Source: Nilaparvata lugens
Lineage: Eukaryota; Arthropoda; Insecta; Hemiptera; Delphacidae
Assembly (NCBI RefSeq): GCF_014356525.2
Contig: NC_052518.1
Location: 7,148,869-7,212,868, forward strand
Length of the DNA stretch: 64,000 bases
Direction of reading: 5' to 3'
Shown: in pieces, positions 34,383 through 45,837 of the stretch
How the letters are laid out: every line of letters starts with the position of its first letter
Numbering within the stretch: the first letter of the stretch is position 1
Notes under the pieces: generated by a model
The model's database searches: none
What the model was told of the DNA's origin: nothing
What the model saw: the letters and a program-made list of their open reading frames with translations, nothing else
Made by a program: the position numbers and the translations under genes

Positions 34383-36704
34383 CTCATCACAAAGGGACAG
34401 AATAAGATCAACAAATAATAATGATTTTAATGGTTAATGATTCAGATTTTGTCTCAGATTTCAGATTGCAAATGTTAGGTCATTGCTGCATAGACCTAAA
34501 TCGCAGCTCGCTAGCAATCGTCCAACATCATAGACAAGCAATTCTAAATTTTTAATTGAATAAACTAATTTTTGAGGTTTTTCTATGCATGACATTGTAA
34601 ATTCAACATTTTTTTATGTCAGACTTCTACTTAAAACTCTAAGGAAAATTTAAATTTTGATTTTAAATAATTGGATTGTGAAGAGGTCAGGGCCAGGGAA
34701 TCCTTGATGATCCTTGGTGGTCCTTGATGATCCTTCATGATCCTTGGTTGCCTGCTGTATTAAATCTATAATGTGTTGGTGCTCGTGTTTGTAAAAAAGC
34801 ATGCGTACTGAAAACAATTTCATGTAACCTCACACACACATTCTACTCGAGAACGCATAAATTTTATCTGGAAAGAAAAAATTCATGCCAATTTATTGTT
34901 TGAAATAATGAATCAAAAACAAAAAGTGTAGTTATCGCTGAATCAATGAAAAATTATTTCAGATAAAAATTCATGTTGTACAACTCTACTGTTGGGGAAA
35001 ATTGTCTCATTATCAGACAACTTTTGATTGTTCATGAAATCCAACAAAATAGAACAAAAACGGCGAGGTTTCAAAACTTCATCCCACCAGTAAAGTTGTA
35101 CAACACATCACTTCAAATTTAATACGTGTAGCTGAAGGCTGGAAAAATTTTGAGATATTTGAATAAATTATGAGAATTATTGTTGGTGTGTGTGTGTGTG
35201 TGTGAGGACATTTTTGTGTAGCATGCCAAATATTTTTGAAATCGCTGACTCACCAAACTACACACAGCTCAAACCTAGAAACAAACAAACAGAGAGAATA
35301 AGGCGAGGTTCAATTGTTTTTTTAAAAACAGTTCCATTTACATTGCCAACATTTTGTGTAGGCTACATTATTTAATCACAAGATTAAAAAGATATTTTGG
35401 TTTGAAGAAAATGTTAGACATCACCCAGTCATCGATAAGAATAATGAAGTTTTTTTATTTCATGTGTTGACAGATTTATGGGTATTCTATTTATGAGAAT
35501 ATTTCAGTTGTGATAAAATTGCCTTCTGCTTTTTGAGATACAGGGAAAATCTGGTTATAAATTGATTTGTACATAGTAATATAGCGATAAAATATAAAAA
35601 CACTTCACTTGAATGGGCTACTTTTATAAATTAATAAAAACAATATGAACTTGTCTATTCATTTTCCACATTTCAACTTGAAAATGACTTCTGGTTGAAA
35701 CTAGTCGTTGTAATATTTTAAATAGTAGATGGTACTTGAAATTTCAATACTGTTTTATTAATTGATAAAATATGTATATTATAAAAATGTGTAATGTAGA
35801 TAAAGGAGAAAATAATTGTGTATATGTTATCAAATCTGAATAAAAAGATAAGCTGGAAATTGAAGAGCTATCTGACTAACAGAAATTCATAATAATAATA
35901 ATAATAATCAATTATTAAAATATCAAATGAGAAAATGAAAACCGCACATCGATATCACAAACTATTACAAAAATAGTCAAAGATACTAATAAATCATACA
36001 GAAAATAAATGAGAACATTAATCTGACATATCAAACTTCCAGTTCAGTGTTGTATATGTGAGTAGATGTTACCATAAGTAATTAATTATTAACTTTTTTG
36101 ATATTGAAAAGAATTACTAATAGAGTGATTACTAATACTTAGAAGTTAAACTTGATTTGTTCTTATTCATTATATTTTTCCAAGACTATCTTTCAATGTG
36201 AAAAACTTTGAAACTGTTCGTGATATCTATGTCAGGTTTTTGACATTAATTTTCTCTTGAAATTCTGTATAGCTACTCATGTATCATATGATACATGATC
36301 ACCTTATCAATTGAAAAAATTATGTTGGATTCAAAATGGCGAACCAAAATTTCAAAGTGACGGAAAAATATGTTTTTTTTCAATTCAAATAGGATCCCCA
36401 AAGAAACCTACTTTCAAATTATGCTTGTGAAAGAAATATTGAGCTGTTACCATAATTTTCACCAACCTTGTATAAATATAGCTCAAGACTTCTGCTATTG
36501 CAAATATTGAACAAATAACTAAATATCAGAAGAAATTCATTGATTTTTCATGAAATATTATAGGCTTCTAGTTAGAATTATCAATATTACTGGTACATTG
36601 AATGTAGTACTGTGATTTTTCCATTCAGAAATTTTCTAGAAAAGAAAATCAATTCGTTTCGAGTGTTGTGATATCAAGAACTGAATTCGTTCATGAGTAG
36701 GATT

Positions 36705-37259
36705 TCTTGATTACGGCAGACACCGCTTGGCCCGGGAAAGAACTGGAAAGGTACCAGGAGAGCCGCTGGACACCAGGAGATGGCGGGACGATTCCTACAC
36801 CCAGTGGAATCACCGAGATCCTTCAAGGCCTATGGAGGCCTGTGGAAGCCCGCAATAGTCACAGCACCATCTGTAGGGACCGGGACGGCCACAAAGGATG
36901 CATTTTGGTCCAGAAGACGCCTACCGATAATTTCAAGAATCTACTTGTCACCGTGCGCTACAAAGACACTCTCGCTACTATCCTGACACTCCTAGCTATT
37001 CCCATCCCATCAGGCAGTGCGGGAGAACATCCTAAATAGGATAGTCTCCAACCTGAAAGGACTGTGGTGTCCTAGGAGACCACCACCCGACGCCGGAAGG
37101 TTCCGGGACACCACGAGAAAGCAAGCTATCTTAAAGCGTCCGCCCACCCGGTTTTTCCAACCATCAGCAGGTACTAGAACGGCCGTCAAACACCACACCG
37201 CGAACAATGTCCCCTACCCCAGACGCCAACTGAGTCTACCCGGCCAAGAGCAACACTTA
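36705..37259. other. GC-rich, CpG-rich patch, unit 3
   Basis: Same patch with the same 110-codon plus-strand frame (36707-37039). It is followed directly by the unit 4 landmark and module E. Confidence 0.45.
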
Positions 37260-37315
37260 GAATTCGAGAAGACGAGGGTGTGGGCCAGAATCTTCTCAAA
37301 AGTTATAAAACTCAC

Positions 37316-37421
37316 CTTGTCAGCTGCTTGTGGAAGCTGTGGTCCCAACACAGGAAACAGCATGCCAAGCGTTCAATGTTCCGTTCCGCGGTCCGTCCCG
37401 TTCGATAAATTGCAGACATAC
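37316..37421 (-). other. Exon-like module E, unit 4, frameshifted
   Basis: 106 bp instead of 104. A 2-bp net insertion near 37390 breaks the frame that is open in units 1-3, while both splice-like borders remain. This favours a pseudogene copy. Confidence 0.4.
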
Positions 37422-37661
37422 CTACAATACAACACAAAAACAAACATAATTACCTGTTTCACGAATAATATTCTTCAGTTTTAAAATAACTTTCAAAATG
37501 TCTACTTTATAATGAGTAAATCTTGATATATATAGTGAGCACCCTGGGCTGAAAATTCTTTCACTGGAATGTCAGCTGTTTTATTGCAAACATTTGAAAG
37601 TTGCTGATTGAATTTTAAGAAATTGATTGTTTTTAAAGATATTTTGTGGTATTTCTCCATA

Positions 37662-37762
37662 ATGAATAAATGAGACACAGATGTTGCCAGTACCACTTTA
37701 ATTTTGATTTAACTAAAGCTTTTTAAAGTGGTATTGACAACATCTGAGTCTCATTTATTCAT
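37662..37762. ncRNA. Long hairpin in unit 4 spacer
   Basis: The same hairpin as in unit 3 with one extra mismatch (GTGTCTC to GAGTCTC in the 3' arm). The change is not compensated, which argues weakly against selection on the stem. Confidence 0.4.
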
Positions 37763-38462
37763 AATTGAATTTAATTGAACAATAATATTTTCTTCACTTC
37801 CAGAGCTGCTTTTTATCCATTTTTGCATTTCATATTGAAAAATCTGCAATCATAAACTTTCCAACTGAATAATCGATGCTTGACATTAAATTTGATTTGA
37901 TATTTATAGAACTTACACGGTGCTTCAAATAAAAAAACTTTTACCCAATTTACAGGTCATGTGATGTAGGTATACAGACCACAAACTTTTCAAAACAAAA
38001 TACTGTATAACTCTTTTGAAATGCTCCTGCAATTCAAGTAAATCGCCTGTAAATTGTTCTACATTAGTCAAATTGATTTGGTAACTCATTTGGCTATGAA
38101 AATTTAACCAAAAAATTCTGTAAAAAATTGTAGAAAATTATCACAATTCATAGGAATTAGAATAAAAAATATGTTCAGTGTAAAAATAAAACTTCACTCA
38201 GAGTGCACGAACAAGGATCACTGCTTTTGTCCAAATGTTGTAAATTTTTGTAACTTGAAATATTCAAGGATAACTGAAGACGAATACCTGAAATTGCATT
38301 TTCATATTGCTTCATATTATTATAAATTCAATAAAATACTGAAAATTCAGGATATAAAAGCATATTTTGCTCAGCCCTCTATGTTTCATGAAATAGGCCC
38401 CTGATTGTATTAAAACTGAATTTCTCCCAGAAAAAACTCACCAAAATAACTGAATAGATTTA

Positions 38463-38655
38463 CTTTTTGTTTGGTTGAGAAGTAGATATTGTGCTAATTA
38501 TTCATATTAAATCAAAATACTAAGAAATTGTCAAAAACCACAGATGACAATAAATTATTAGAGACTGACAATGGTGTAACAACCGAAGCCAGTCTTTTTA
38601 ACTTTCAATAAAATTTGTGGTTTTTGACAATTTCTTAGTATTTTTATTTAATTCA
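38463..38655. mobile_element. 193-bp foldback insertion with 10-bp direct repeats
   Basis: Flanked by AATAGATTTA at 38453-38462 and 38656-38665. Inside, ACTAAGAAATTGTCAAAAAC (about 38520) pairs with GTTTTTGACAATTTCTTAGT (about 38620). It interrupts array sequence that is continuous in unit 3 (32322-32336), which supports the borders. The class is not clear; a 10-bp duplication would also fit a SINE. Confidence 0.6.
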
Positions 38656-39335
38656 AATAGATTTAGTTTCGAGTTGTTTAGAATGTGTGGGTATGCAGAA
38701 TTATTCTAGTTTGATTTTGCAACCTATTTCATGGGTTCCAATGCATGAGTGTTCAAATTATTTTTCATTGAAAAATGTTAATTTTCAGTTGGTTATTATA
38801 AGAAACTCCTTCAATACATTCTAAATAGTAAGATAATTAGATACAATACTCACCTGTCAGGTGCTAGGCCTATACTTGAAACGGAAGCTGTGGTACAAGA
38901 CAGGAATCAGTATGCCAAGCTCCTTAGAATGCATCCGGACATACCTACGACACAACACAACCTTTAATACCTTGTTTTTGATTGAGTATCCAATGAAAGT
39001 ACACATTCCTAACTCAGGGAATATTTATATGAATAATATTAATAAATAACAATAAATATTTCCCCAAACCAATACATTTCAAAAGATAAAAATTTGAAAC
39101 TTGAAAAACAGATTAAAAACCTCATAGAAGAATGTTTTATTAAATAAAAGTGGTAACTCAACTATGAGAATGTAGCAAAACTCATGTAGAAAACTATCTT
39201 AACTCATAAGAAATTAAAATAAAAATATATGTTTGGTGTAAAAAAAAACTTCATTCAAAGTGCACAAGTATCTCTGCTTTTGTCCTATCTTGGTAACTTG
39301 AAATATTCAGAAATACATGTAGCCTGAACAAGAAT
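38656..39335. repeat. Degenerate array unit 5
   Basis: 38656-38730 continues unit 4 after a short insertion. 38854-38944 is a worn module E. 39140-39330 resembles 38075-38290 (AAATATATGTTNGGTGTAAA, TCTGCTTTTGTCC, GTAACTTGAAATATTCA). It marks the right edge of the array. Confidence 0.65.
38854..38944 (-). other. Exon-like module E, unit 5, shortened
   Basis: 91 bp, diverged, with an internal loss around the GGAACGGAACATGG part. The borders GTAG and CAG/GTGAG persist although the inside has decayed. Confidence 0.35.
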
Positions 39336-39391
39336 TGATTATAAAAAAATTACAATTATATTTTTCCAAGCGCAGATTATTTTTCCTCTAT

Positions 39392-39645
39392 GGAATAGAT
39401 CCCTCTAAAACTTTGCAACTGGCAAAATTTCACCAAGTGATATTTCAGTGCAAAGACGTTGGTGGAATGGTTCCCTGTCAAGTGGTGGCATCTGTGGTTG
39501 ATGGTACGCACTATTTATTAATATATAGTCGAACTATCAAACACAGATGTCGCTGCTAGGTGGCGAATCATTCTAACAACGTTTTTACACTGAAGCCAGG
39601 TTGTGAAATTTTGTTTGTTGAAATGTTTTTAGAGGGAACCATTCC
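39392..39645. mobile_element. Foldback MITE-like element
   Basis: About 80-bp imperfect inverted arms: GGAATAGATCCCTCTAAAAC from 39392 against the complement ending ACCATTCC at 39645, sharing CAAAATTTCAC and AACGTTG-type cores. A nested inverted pair, CATCTGTGGTTGATGG and ATCAAACACAGATG, lies in the centre. An open frame over it is incidental. No clear target duplication. Confidence 0.5.
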
Positions 39646-39649
39646 TATA

Positions 39650-40560
39650 TTAACTCTGGGAACAAACATTGTAAAAAGTTATTTTTTGAATAATTAGTGA
39701 CTGATTGCAACTGTTGCCAGCAGACAAGATTTTACTTGACCGTGAAAAAATAAAGTTATCAAAATAAATAAAATTCTCAGGATTTTTTTTCGATTACTTC
39801 ATGAGCTAAGGTTTAAATATTGATACAGATAATTTCTAATTCAGGGAGAAATTAACAGATTCATGAAATTTCGAGAATGAATTCCCCTCGGTATTGTTGA
39901 CTGACTAAAAAATCCTTAAAGTATCAGTTTTTGAGAAAGTAGTTCCATTTTCAAAAATTCATAATAAAAAATATTTCAGCCAAAACAATGATCAAAAATT
40001 TATCAGTAGAACTTCTTGAATTCACTTTTTACCAGATTTGAAATGATCTGTGAAAAAAATCTTAAAAAGATTCACACTTTGCTGAGCGTCTCAAAACGCT
40101 TTTATGAAGCTATCACAAAAATACAGTAACTCAGAAATCGGAATAAATTTCCAGAGAATTTTCTTTTATTTTGATAACTTTATGTATCTACAACAAAAAA
40201 CTTTGAAAATTAATCACCAGTACTTTTTTTTAGTCAGTTACTCACCCGTAATATGTTACAGGTTACAGACCTATAAGTTCAAGTTAAAGGTAGAAAAATA
40301 AATCAATTTCATGAATATTCTTAATAAATCATGATAATTATAAAGAAATATATGCAAAATAGCGAAACTAACCTTATGAGAGAGTTTCAATTGAAGTTTG
40401 AAGAATGGCCAACATTCATCTCTAGTTAGGTGAAATATCAGTGCAACTACAGTATAATGAATTCACTATAGCCTAGTGAAAACACTAAGCAGCTAACACT
40501 TCCCAACACGTCTAACCACTCCAACGAACGCCAACCGACTGAGGGCCTCTGCTAGTGAAC
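39650..40560. other. No feature recognised
   Basis: AT-rich sequence. I see no gene, inverted repeat or retroelement tail. Confidence 0.45.
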
Positions 40561-40564
40561 CACT

Positions 40565-40700
40565 ACTCACTTCAACTAAATGACCCCCCCCTGCCCCACA
40601 ACCAGTTTCGCCAGCCAATCAGGATTCGACGTACCCCTCTAGGAGTATTTAATGCACATGCGCAGGTGACGTTTACATTCAGTTAGTTCTTTGAATGTAG
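40565..40700 (+). promoter_or_regulatory. Promoter-like patch
   Basis: A locally GC-richer stretch with CCAATCAGGATT (CCAAT-like) at about 40614, TATTTAA at about 40647, an NRF-1-like GCACATGCGCAG at about 40655, and TGACGT directly after. The order CCAAT, TATA-like, GC element fits a plus-strand core promoter. No first exon is identified downstream, and the hAT-like element begins at 40764. Inference only. Confidence 0.25.
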
Positions 40701-40763
40701 CGGACGATTACTGAACACTGACATTGGATTCGATTTTGTACTATGTTTGATTATACTACTTTC

Positions 40764-41572
40764 CAGGGGTACCATTAAGGGGGGCAGGAGGGGGGTGTCT
40801 AGGCCCCCCAAGGATCAGATAAATATTGAAAATACGGGTCTATCTACACGAATCCTTAGAATCTCATTCTGATTTAATACGTTTTTAAACAGTAGTAGTA
40901 TAATTCCTTCTACAGTAGTATCAACAATGTAACAAAATTGCCCTGAAAGTATGGATGGATACGGGTACGGAGTAATAAAAAATATTTTTTTCTCTGTGAT
41001 ATGGTTGAAGCTTGAATATAGAATGGGTACAATAATTATTGATCAGGGCACAATAAGTGAGTTATTGCATAAATTTCAACGTGAGAATTAACAAGTTGCA
41101 AGATGTCACAGTGAAAGCAAAAGAAAGGGCACAATCAGACAATCATAAATGTATGTACAGAGTTGGTGAGAAATATGGGAACAGCTTAATGTTACTTTAG
41201 CTTTTTAACTGAAAGTTATTCTCCAATTAGAATATGAACCCAATGAAATTGTCATTGTAAAAGAAAAATTTATCTTTTTCCATTATTTTAAGTAATCTGT
41301 TTCAGTGTAGTCCTACTTTAGGGCCTCTCTGTAGACCTATATTTCTAATAAATATTTCATGATTTAATAACTAGTAATTTATATGTTTCTATTGATACTT
41401 CAACCACATTTGTATAAAACTGGAAAAAATGAAGCATATAATAACATCTTCGAATGTAACATTTATGGGGAAAAACCCAGGACCCTCTATCCTTTGGGGG
41501 TATTCCTTCCCCCCCCCTAATACCTCTTGGTTTTTGCCCCCCCCCTAGCAGTTTGGTGAAATGGCGCCACTG
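40764..41572. mobile_element. Non-autonomous hAT-like element (809 bp)
   Basis: Left end CAGGGGTACCATT, right end AATGGCGCCACTG (complement CAGTGGCGCCATT): 13-bp TIRs with three mismatches and the CAGNGG start of hAT elements. Flanks CTACTTTC (40756-40763) and CTACATTC (41573-41580) match at 7 of 8 bases, as expected for the 8-bp hAT duplication. Subterminal G-runs at the left and C-runs at the right are also inverted. No transposase inside. Confidence 0.7.
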
Positions 41573-41580
41573 CTACATTC

Positions 41581-42300
41581 AAAATCCTATGGAGTTTAAG
41601 ACGCTATCAACATGTTTTATTTTTCACCAACCCTACCCCAATATGTGTTACAGACGAAAGTCACTAGATGAAAACATATTGATTGAAGAATTTTTAGAAA
41701 TTAGAACACTCTCAGTATTTATAACAAACAAAAGTCATATACTACAATGTTGATGATAATTTCTGCTTGTATAGAGTGACCAATAAACCATGTCGTCCAG
41801 TTTGGTTAGTGAGCTTTGACTGCTAATGTTTGTCCTACTCCAAATTTACCATTCTAAATATGAAGAAGTCATAATACAAGGCTACATTATGAAATTTACA
41901 CGACTTGTGAATTCTATTTCGAATATTCCAAACAAGATGTCACTAATTGTGCAACATCTTCCAAAATCTCATTTTAAAAGATATAATATTATTGTATTCT
42001 ATGAGTTCCTGATGCTACTCCCTAAATAGCGCATCATATTACCCATTTCACATTTCAATCCCCTAATTATCTATACTAAACATTACCATTCTCATTCTGG
42101 ATTTAAAGATTTTTTTTAAATGATGGTTTCTTGATTCATTCCGAACTGGGATGTATTAACACAAGATCTAAATATTTTATACAACGACTTTTAATGTTTT
42201 CTCTTCAAGTTGTTGATTGATTCCCAGAGAGTCATTCTAATCTGACCAGAAATTCAAATGCGATTTTCTCAAAACTAGTTTTTTGAAGTTGGTAACTTTT
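41581..42300. other. No feature recognised
   Basis: AT-rich, no supported gene. Open frames of 65-67 codons show no motif. Confidence 0.45.
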
Positions 42301-42310
42301 ATTTGTAGTA

Positions 42311-42405
42311 CAAAGATGTAATATATAAAATCGTACACAACATCATAGTTCTGTACATCTTTGTGGAACAAAGATGTAATATATAAAAACGTACACAACA
42401 TCATT
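42311..42405. repeat. Tandem duplication of 55 bp
   Basis: ACAAAGATGTAATATATAAA followed by CGTACACAACATCAT occurs twice, about 55 bp apart. Between them GTACATCTTTGT is the inverse of the start, so a hairpin is also possible. Confidence 0.7.
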
Positions 42406-42704
42406 CAATTCTCTTCCTAGCAGGACGAACTGCACTTTGACCGCAATGATAGCAACACATTGTTTCCACATTCTTATGTTTCTGTATACTTCTCGCTTCG
42501 CTTGGCGTATCAGTCTATTATGGGGGCTCCTCCCTCAGGATCACTGCCAACATCTACGAATAGAACCAGCAGGCTCGTTTCGCTTGTTTGCAGTTTTATT
42601 TTAACTGCTCCCTCTGCTACCTAATGTACCTAATGGGTAGTTCACTCACCTGTTCAAAATCGTATACTCGGAGTCATATTAGTCATTCTCAAATCGCGTT
42701 TACA

Positions 42705-42880
42705 CAGAGTTGTCAACAGAGTTTTCAACAAACTGCGGCGATTCGTTTCCAATTTCTTCAAAAGCACAGCAACATTTTTTCGTGAACCTGTAGAAATCCG
42801 TGTTTTCAACAATATTTTTGTTTTTCACTCAGTGTGAACTGGGAAACACTGAGAAAGTTGCCAACAAAATGTCTCTTCTC
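42705..42880. repeat. Dispersed repeat pair, copy a
   Basis: Related to 43645-43810: TTTTCAACAAA, CACAGCAACATTT, TTTTTGTTT...CACTCAGTGT and TTG.CAACAAAATGT in the same order. 42470-42560 contains TCTCGCTTCGCTTGGCGTAT-type text, not assigned to any element. Confidence 0.55.
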
Positions 42881-43225
42881 TACGAGTCCACGCCGCGACC
42901 ACACACAGCAGCAGACAGACGTCTGCAGGCTAACGCCATGAAGTCGCTTCACCCGTCTTCGAGTGTTGCAACGCACTAAGGTGACCGACCGGCTGGCTCC
43001 AACTGCTCACGTCTGCTGAGAACGTTCGCTGTGTGGATTCAAGCCTAACCCCTCATAATGCGATGATTGCACAAGAATCAATTTGGAATCTTTCCTCCTT
43101 TGCAGACTGCGATCGTGTGAACACTCCCAAAAGATCTTGGAGTATTTTATGCCTTAGAACTTCCGGGCGAGGGGGAAGTCTCCAGGGGGCCCCCGAAATA
43201 ATAAATATAAAGAAAAATAAATACA

Positions 43226-44126
43226 GTTATCTGAATTTTTAATGAATCATGTGCGAAGGCATCGCCGCGGCAGACAGTGATATTTCTTCTCCTTTTAGTA
43301 CGAATACGTGTTTACAGATGTGACGTTGTTAAAATCTTGACCAACGTTTGAAATATAGTAACTGAGATCTTTCCATCATTTGGTTTGTTTAGAAATATAC
43401 ATTTCTTATGATTTAATTTCAACAGTAAAGAAGCGTGATCACGGTAAAGTAAAAAGGGTGTTTAGCGCAAATTACCCTCTCAATATGAGCAGCAAAACTG
43501 ATATAAAGTATCATGTGGTGTTTACTTAAAATCACTTGACCTTGAACTTCACATTAACCTTGACCCCCCTCCAAAAAAAAATCCATCATCCTCAACAAAA
43601 AAATAAATAAATAAAAATATATTCCTGTCTGGCATGAAACTAAACCGAAAGTTTTCAACAAATTTGGCAGCAATTTTTTGTCAATTCTTTAAAAAGAAAT
43701 CACAGCAACATTTCGACGTCGAATTCTAGAAAATCTTGTCTTTCTATTTTTGTTTCCCACTCAGTGTCAGTAAAGATCAAAGAAGTTGTCAACAAAATGT
43801 TGAGAACTTGTTGTTGCAGTAGAAACGAGCAGCAGCTTGTGGAAGACTTATGGAGAAGTATTCCCCAGTTTCAATAGAAGTTGTAAATGTTTTTATAGAA
43901 AACAATTTGCTGTTCTTAAAGTTACATAGTTGGAGCAACAAAAGTTGTCAATATTTTGCATATAGCTGAATAGAATCTATTTTGGGGGGGAGGGTGTCCA
44001 AGGTCCAAGGTCAAGGTCAACCCGAACTGGCACTAACTTAACCCCACCAATACGAGGAGATGAAATATATCACTGTCTGCCGAGGCGATGCCTTCGCAAA
44101 TAATTCATTAAAAAAATCAGATTACT
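43226..44126. mobile_element. About 900-bp element with about 70-bp inverted ends
   Basis: The left end contains TTTTTAATGAATCATGTGCG then AAGGCATCGCCGCGGCAGAC. The right end (44060-44126) is its inverse, CTGCCGAGGCGATGCCTTCG then CAAATAATTCATTAAAAA. Inner inverted C/G runs (43563 and 43983) extend the symmetry. Inside lies copy b of the 42705 repeat (43645-43810). No transposase seen. Confidence 0.55.
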
Positions 44127-44290
44127 CAAATCAAATCAAAGTTTATTCATCAAAAACAATTACAATACAAATTAGAATACTATAATAATTAATACAATGA
44201 AGTTTCATGCATTGAATAATTTCTTAATAGGCAAAGATAATTCAATGAATAAATATAAACCCCACTATAAATGATATGTGTTGGGGTATA
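44127..44290 (-). repeat. LINE 3' tail, minus strand
   Basis: Read on the minus strand it ends TGATGAATAAACTTTGATTT followed by GATTTGA, the AATAAA plus short tandem tail seen at other LINE ends in this window. No coding part is recognised upstream (to 44290). Confidence 0.4.
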
Positions 44291-44849
44291 AGTTATTAGT
44301 TGCTTGTTGCGTGTTATAATTACTATTTACAAACTGTACTTTACTGTACTTATTTTTCTTTATATGAAGTATTTCAGGGAAGGCGGGCTCGACCCCCCTG
44401 GCACCCCCTTATATTCACCCCTGGCAAATATTCAGACCACACATGGACTTGTATGGGGAAAAATTTTCTTGCCAACTTTCACAGTGTTTACCACACTGAG
44501 TTAGAAATGTGGCTCTATATTCCTCTGTGTGACGAGAAACCGTGACAATTTTTGCTCACTGTAAGCACAAATCACTTTAAATTCCATCAATTTTAATAAT
44601 CACTACTCTGTTTATTTACTACTGATTCACTACTTTGTTTTATTCACTTCAAATGTCAGAATTAGTTCAATGAGTTGATGCAACGAATGCTGACAGTTTA
44701 TACATTTTTATTTATTATTCTTTTATAATATAGAATATTTCACAAGAAATCATATGGTAAGAGCAAAGCTCTAGTGTGAAGTATAATGTATGAACAGTCG
44801 CCTCTATTAAAAATGAAAATATTAATAAAATAGACAAATGAAATGTCAT

Positions 44850-45000
44850 AAATTGAAGATCCGTGTTAACAGATGGGCACGTTAAACTGTCGGTCCCGGC
44901 TGAAGTATTACAGTCGTGAGGCCCATTGACGGCTTAAATGATATATTCAGGCGAGGTGGAGCTCCGTCAGGAACTCCCCATCAATAACTTCACCAAAAAC
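44850..45000. repeat. Dispersed repeat with GTCGTGAGGCCCATTGACGG
   Basis: Contains GTTAAACTGTCGGTCCCGGC then GTCGTGAGGCCCATTGACGG and ATATTCAGGCGAGGTGGA. Related copies lie at 21432-21510 (and in units 2 and 3 at 26765 and 32645) and, decayed, at 18120-18200. Class unknown; it reads like a retroelement 3' end. Confidence 0.55.
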
Positions 45001-45279
45001 ATCGTCGACTTTATAAGGGTGGATAAATGAAGGGATAGATTTTGGACTGTTTTTGAAATGACCAGGAGTGGCACTCTCCAGGATCCTCTGTGGCAATTGG
45101 TAACTGGCATTGACAATTAATTATTCTTATTCTCTTGTACGAGAGGTTCGTGGTATGAATCACTCCAGTGAATGAGTCTATAATAATGCTCTGCATAGAT
45201 GAGACATGCTACCTCTATAATACACCTTTACGAATGTGTCACATGTCCCTCCCCAAAATAATACTTATTTTTAAAAAGC

Positions 45280-45565
45280 TATACCATAGAGAATCAACAG
45301 CATAAGTAGATATCCCATGGTATAGGACGTTCATGTCGCAATTCTTACTGTTATCTCAAGCCCATAGTTCATGTAATTCTTTCCCGTGAAGCTGTGTGAC
45401 ACTGGTAGTCTCTCATATTGTGACGTTCATACACTCTCACCCCAACAAAACAGTGAAATTCGACAATAATCAACAGTAATCGGCTTGAGATAACAGTAAA
45501 AGTTGCGACATAAACGCCCTATACCATGGGATATCTACTTACGCTATTGTTTCTCTATGGCTATA
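45280..45565. mobile_element. Foldback MITE with about 85-bp arms
   Basis: Arms 45280-45365 and 45481-45565 are inverted copies: TAAGTAGATATCCCATGGTA in the left arm, its complement in the right, both extending to CTGTTATCTCAAGCC. The loop is about 115 bp. TA-rich flanks; no transposase. Confidence 0.75.
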
Positions 45566-45837
45566 CTAACTATATTGCTGGAGCAGAAGTTGGGCTACAT
45601 CCCTTGAGAATATGAGTATGCAAAAACATCTATCGGATAGGTCAAATACCCATCTCAAAGCATTCTATTGATCCCTGAAGACACCCTCAAATTTTGCTGA
45701 TTAATCAATTCATTTATACATTAAATCATACGCAAAACATGTAGACGATTGAGAAAGGAAAAAGCTGCTCATCAGCCCAAAACTGTTCTCTGTTTCAAAA
45801 TTTTCCAAAGTAATTCTCAGTCTATAATATTATTCAC

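Larger units (their letters stand above)
31368..37259. repeat. Tandem array unit 3 (5892 bp)
   Basis: Collinear with units 1 and 2, but the spacer after module E is a longer version (31530-32260) shared with unit 4, including a 101-bp hairpin. A (TA)n of about 58 bp at 33346-33404 replaces GATATATATAATTAAT of the other units. The remainder, including the GC patch at 36705-37259, matches unit 2. Confidence 0.9.
37260..38462. repeat. Tandem array unit 4, partial
   Basis: Follows unit 3 head-to-tail from GAATTCGAGAAG and matches its long-version spacer to about 38066. It then diverges; 38075-38290 pairs instead with 39140-39330. It resumes array-like sequence at 38400 (TTAAAACTGAATTT, ACTGAATAGAT). 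Most of the unit, from box G through the GC patch, is missing. Confidence 0.8.

Noticed and set aside
44300..44545. 81-codon ORF with a Pro-rich part
   Set aside because: No motif; it overlaps C-run sequence and another frame of equal length.
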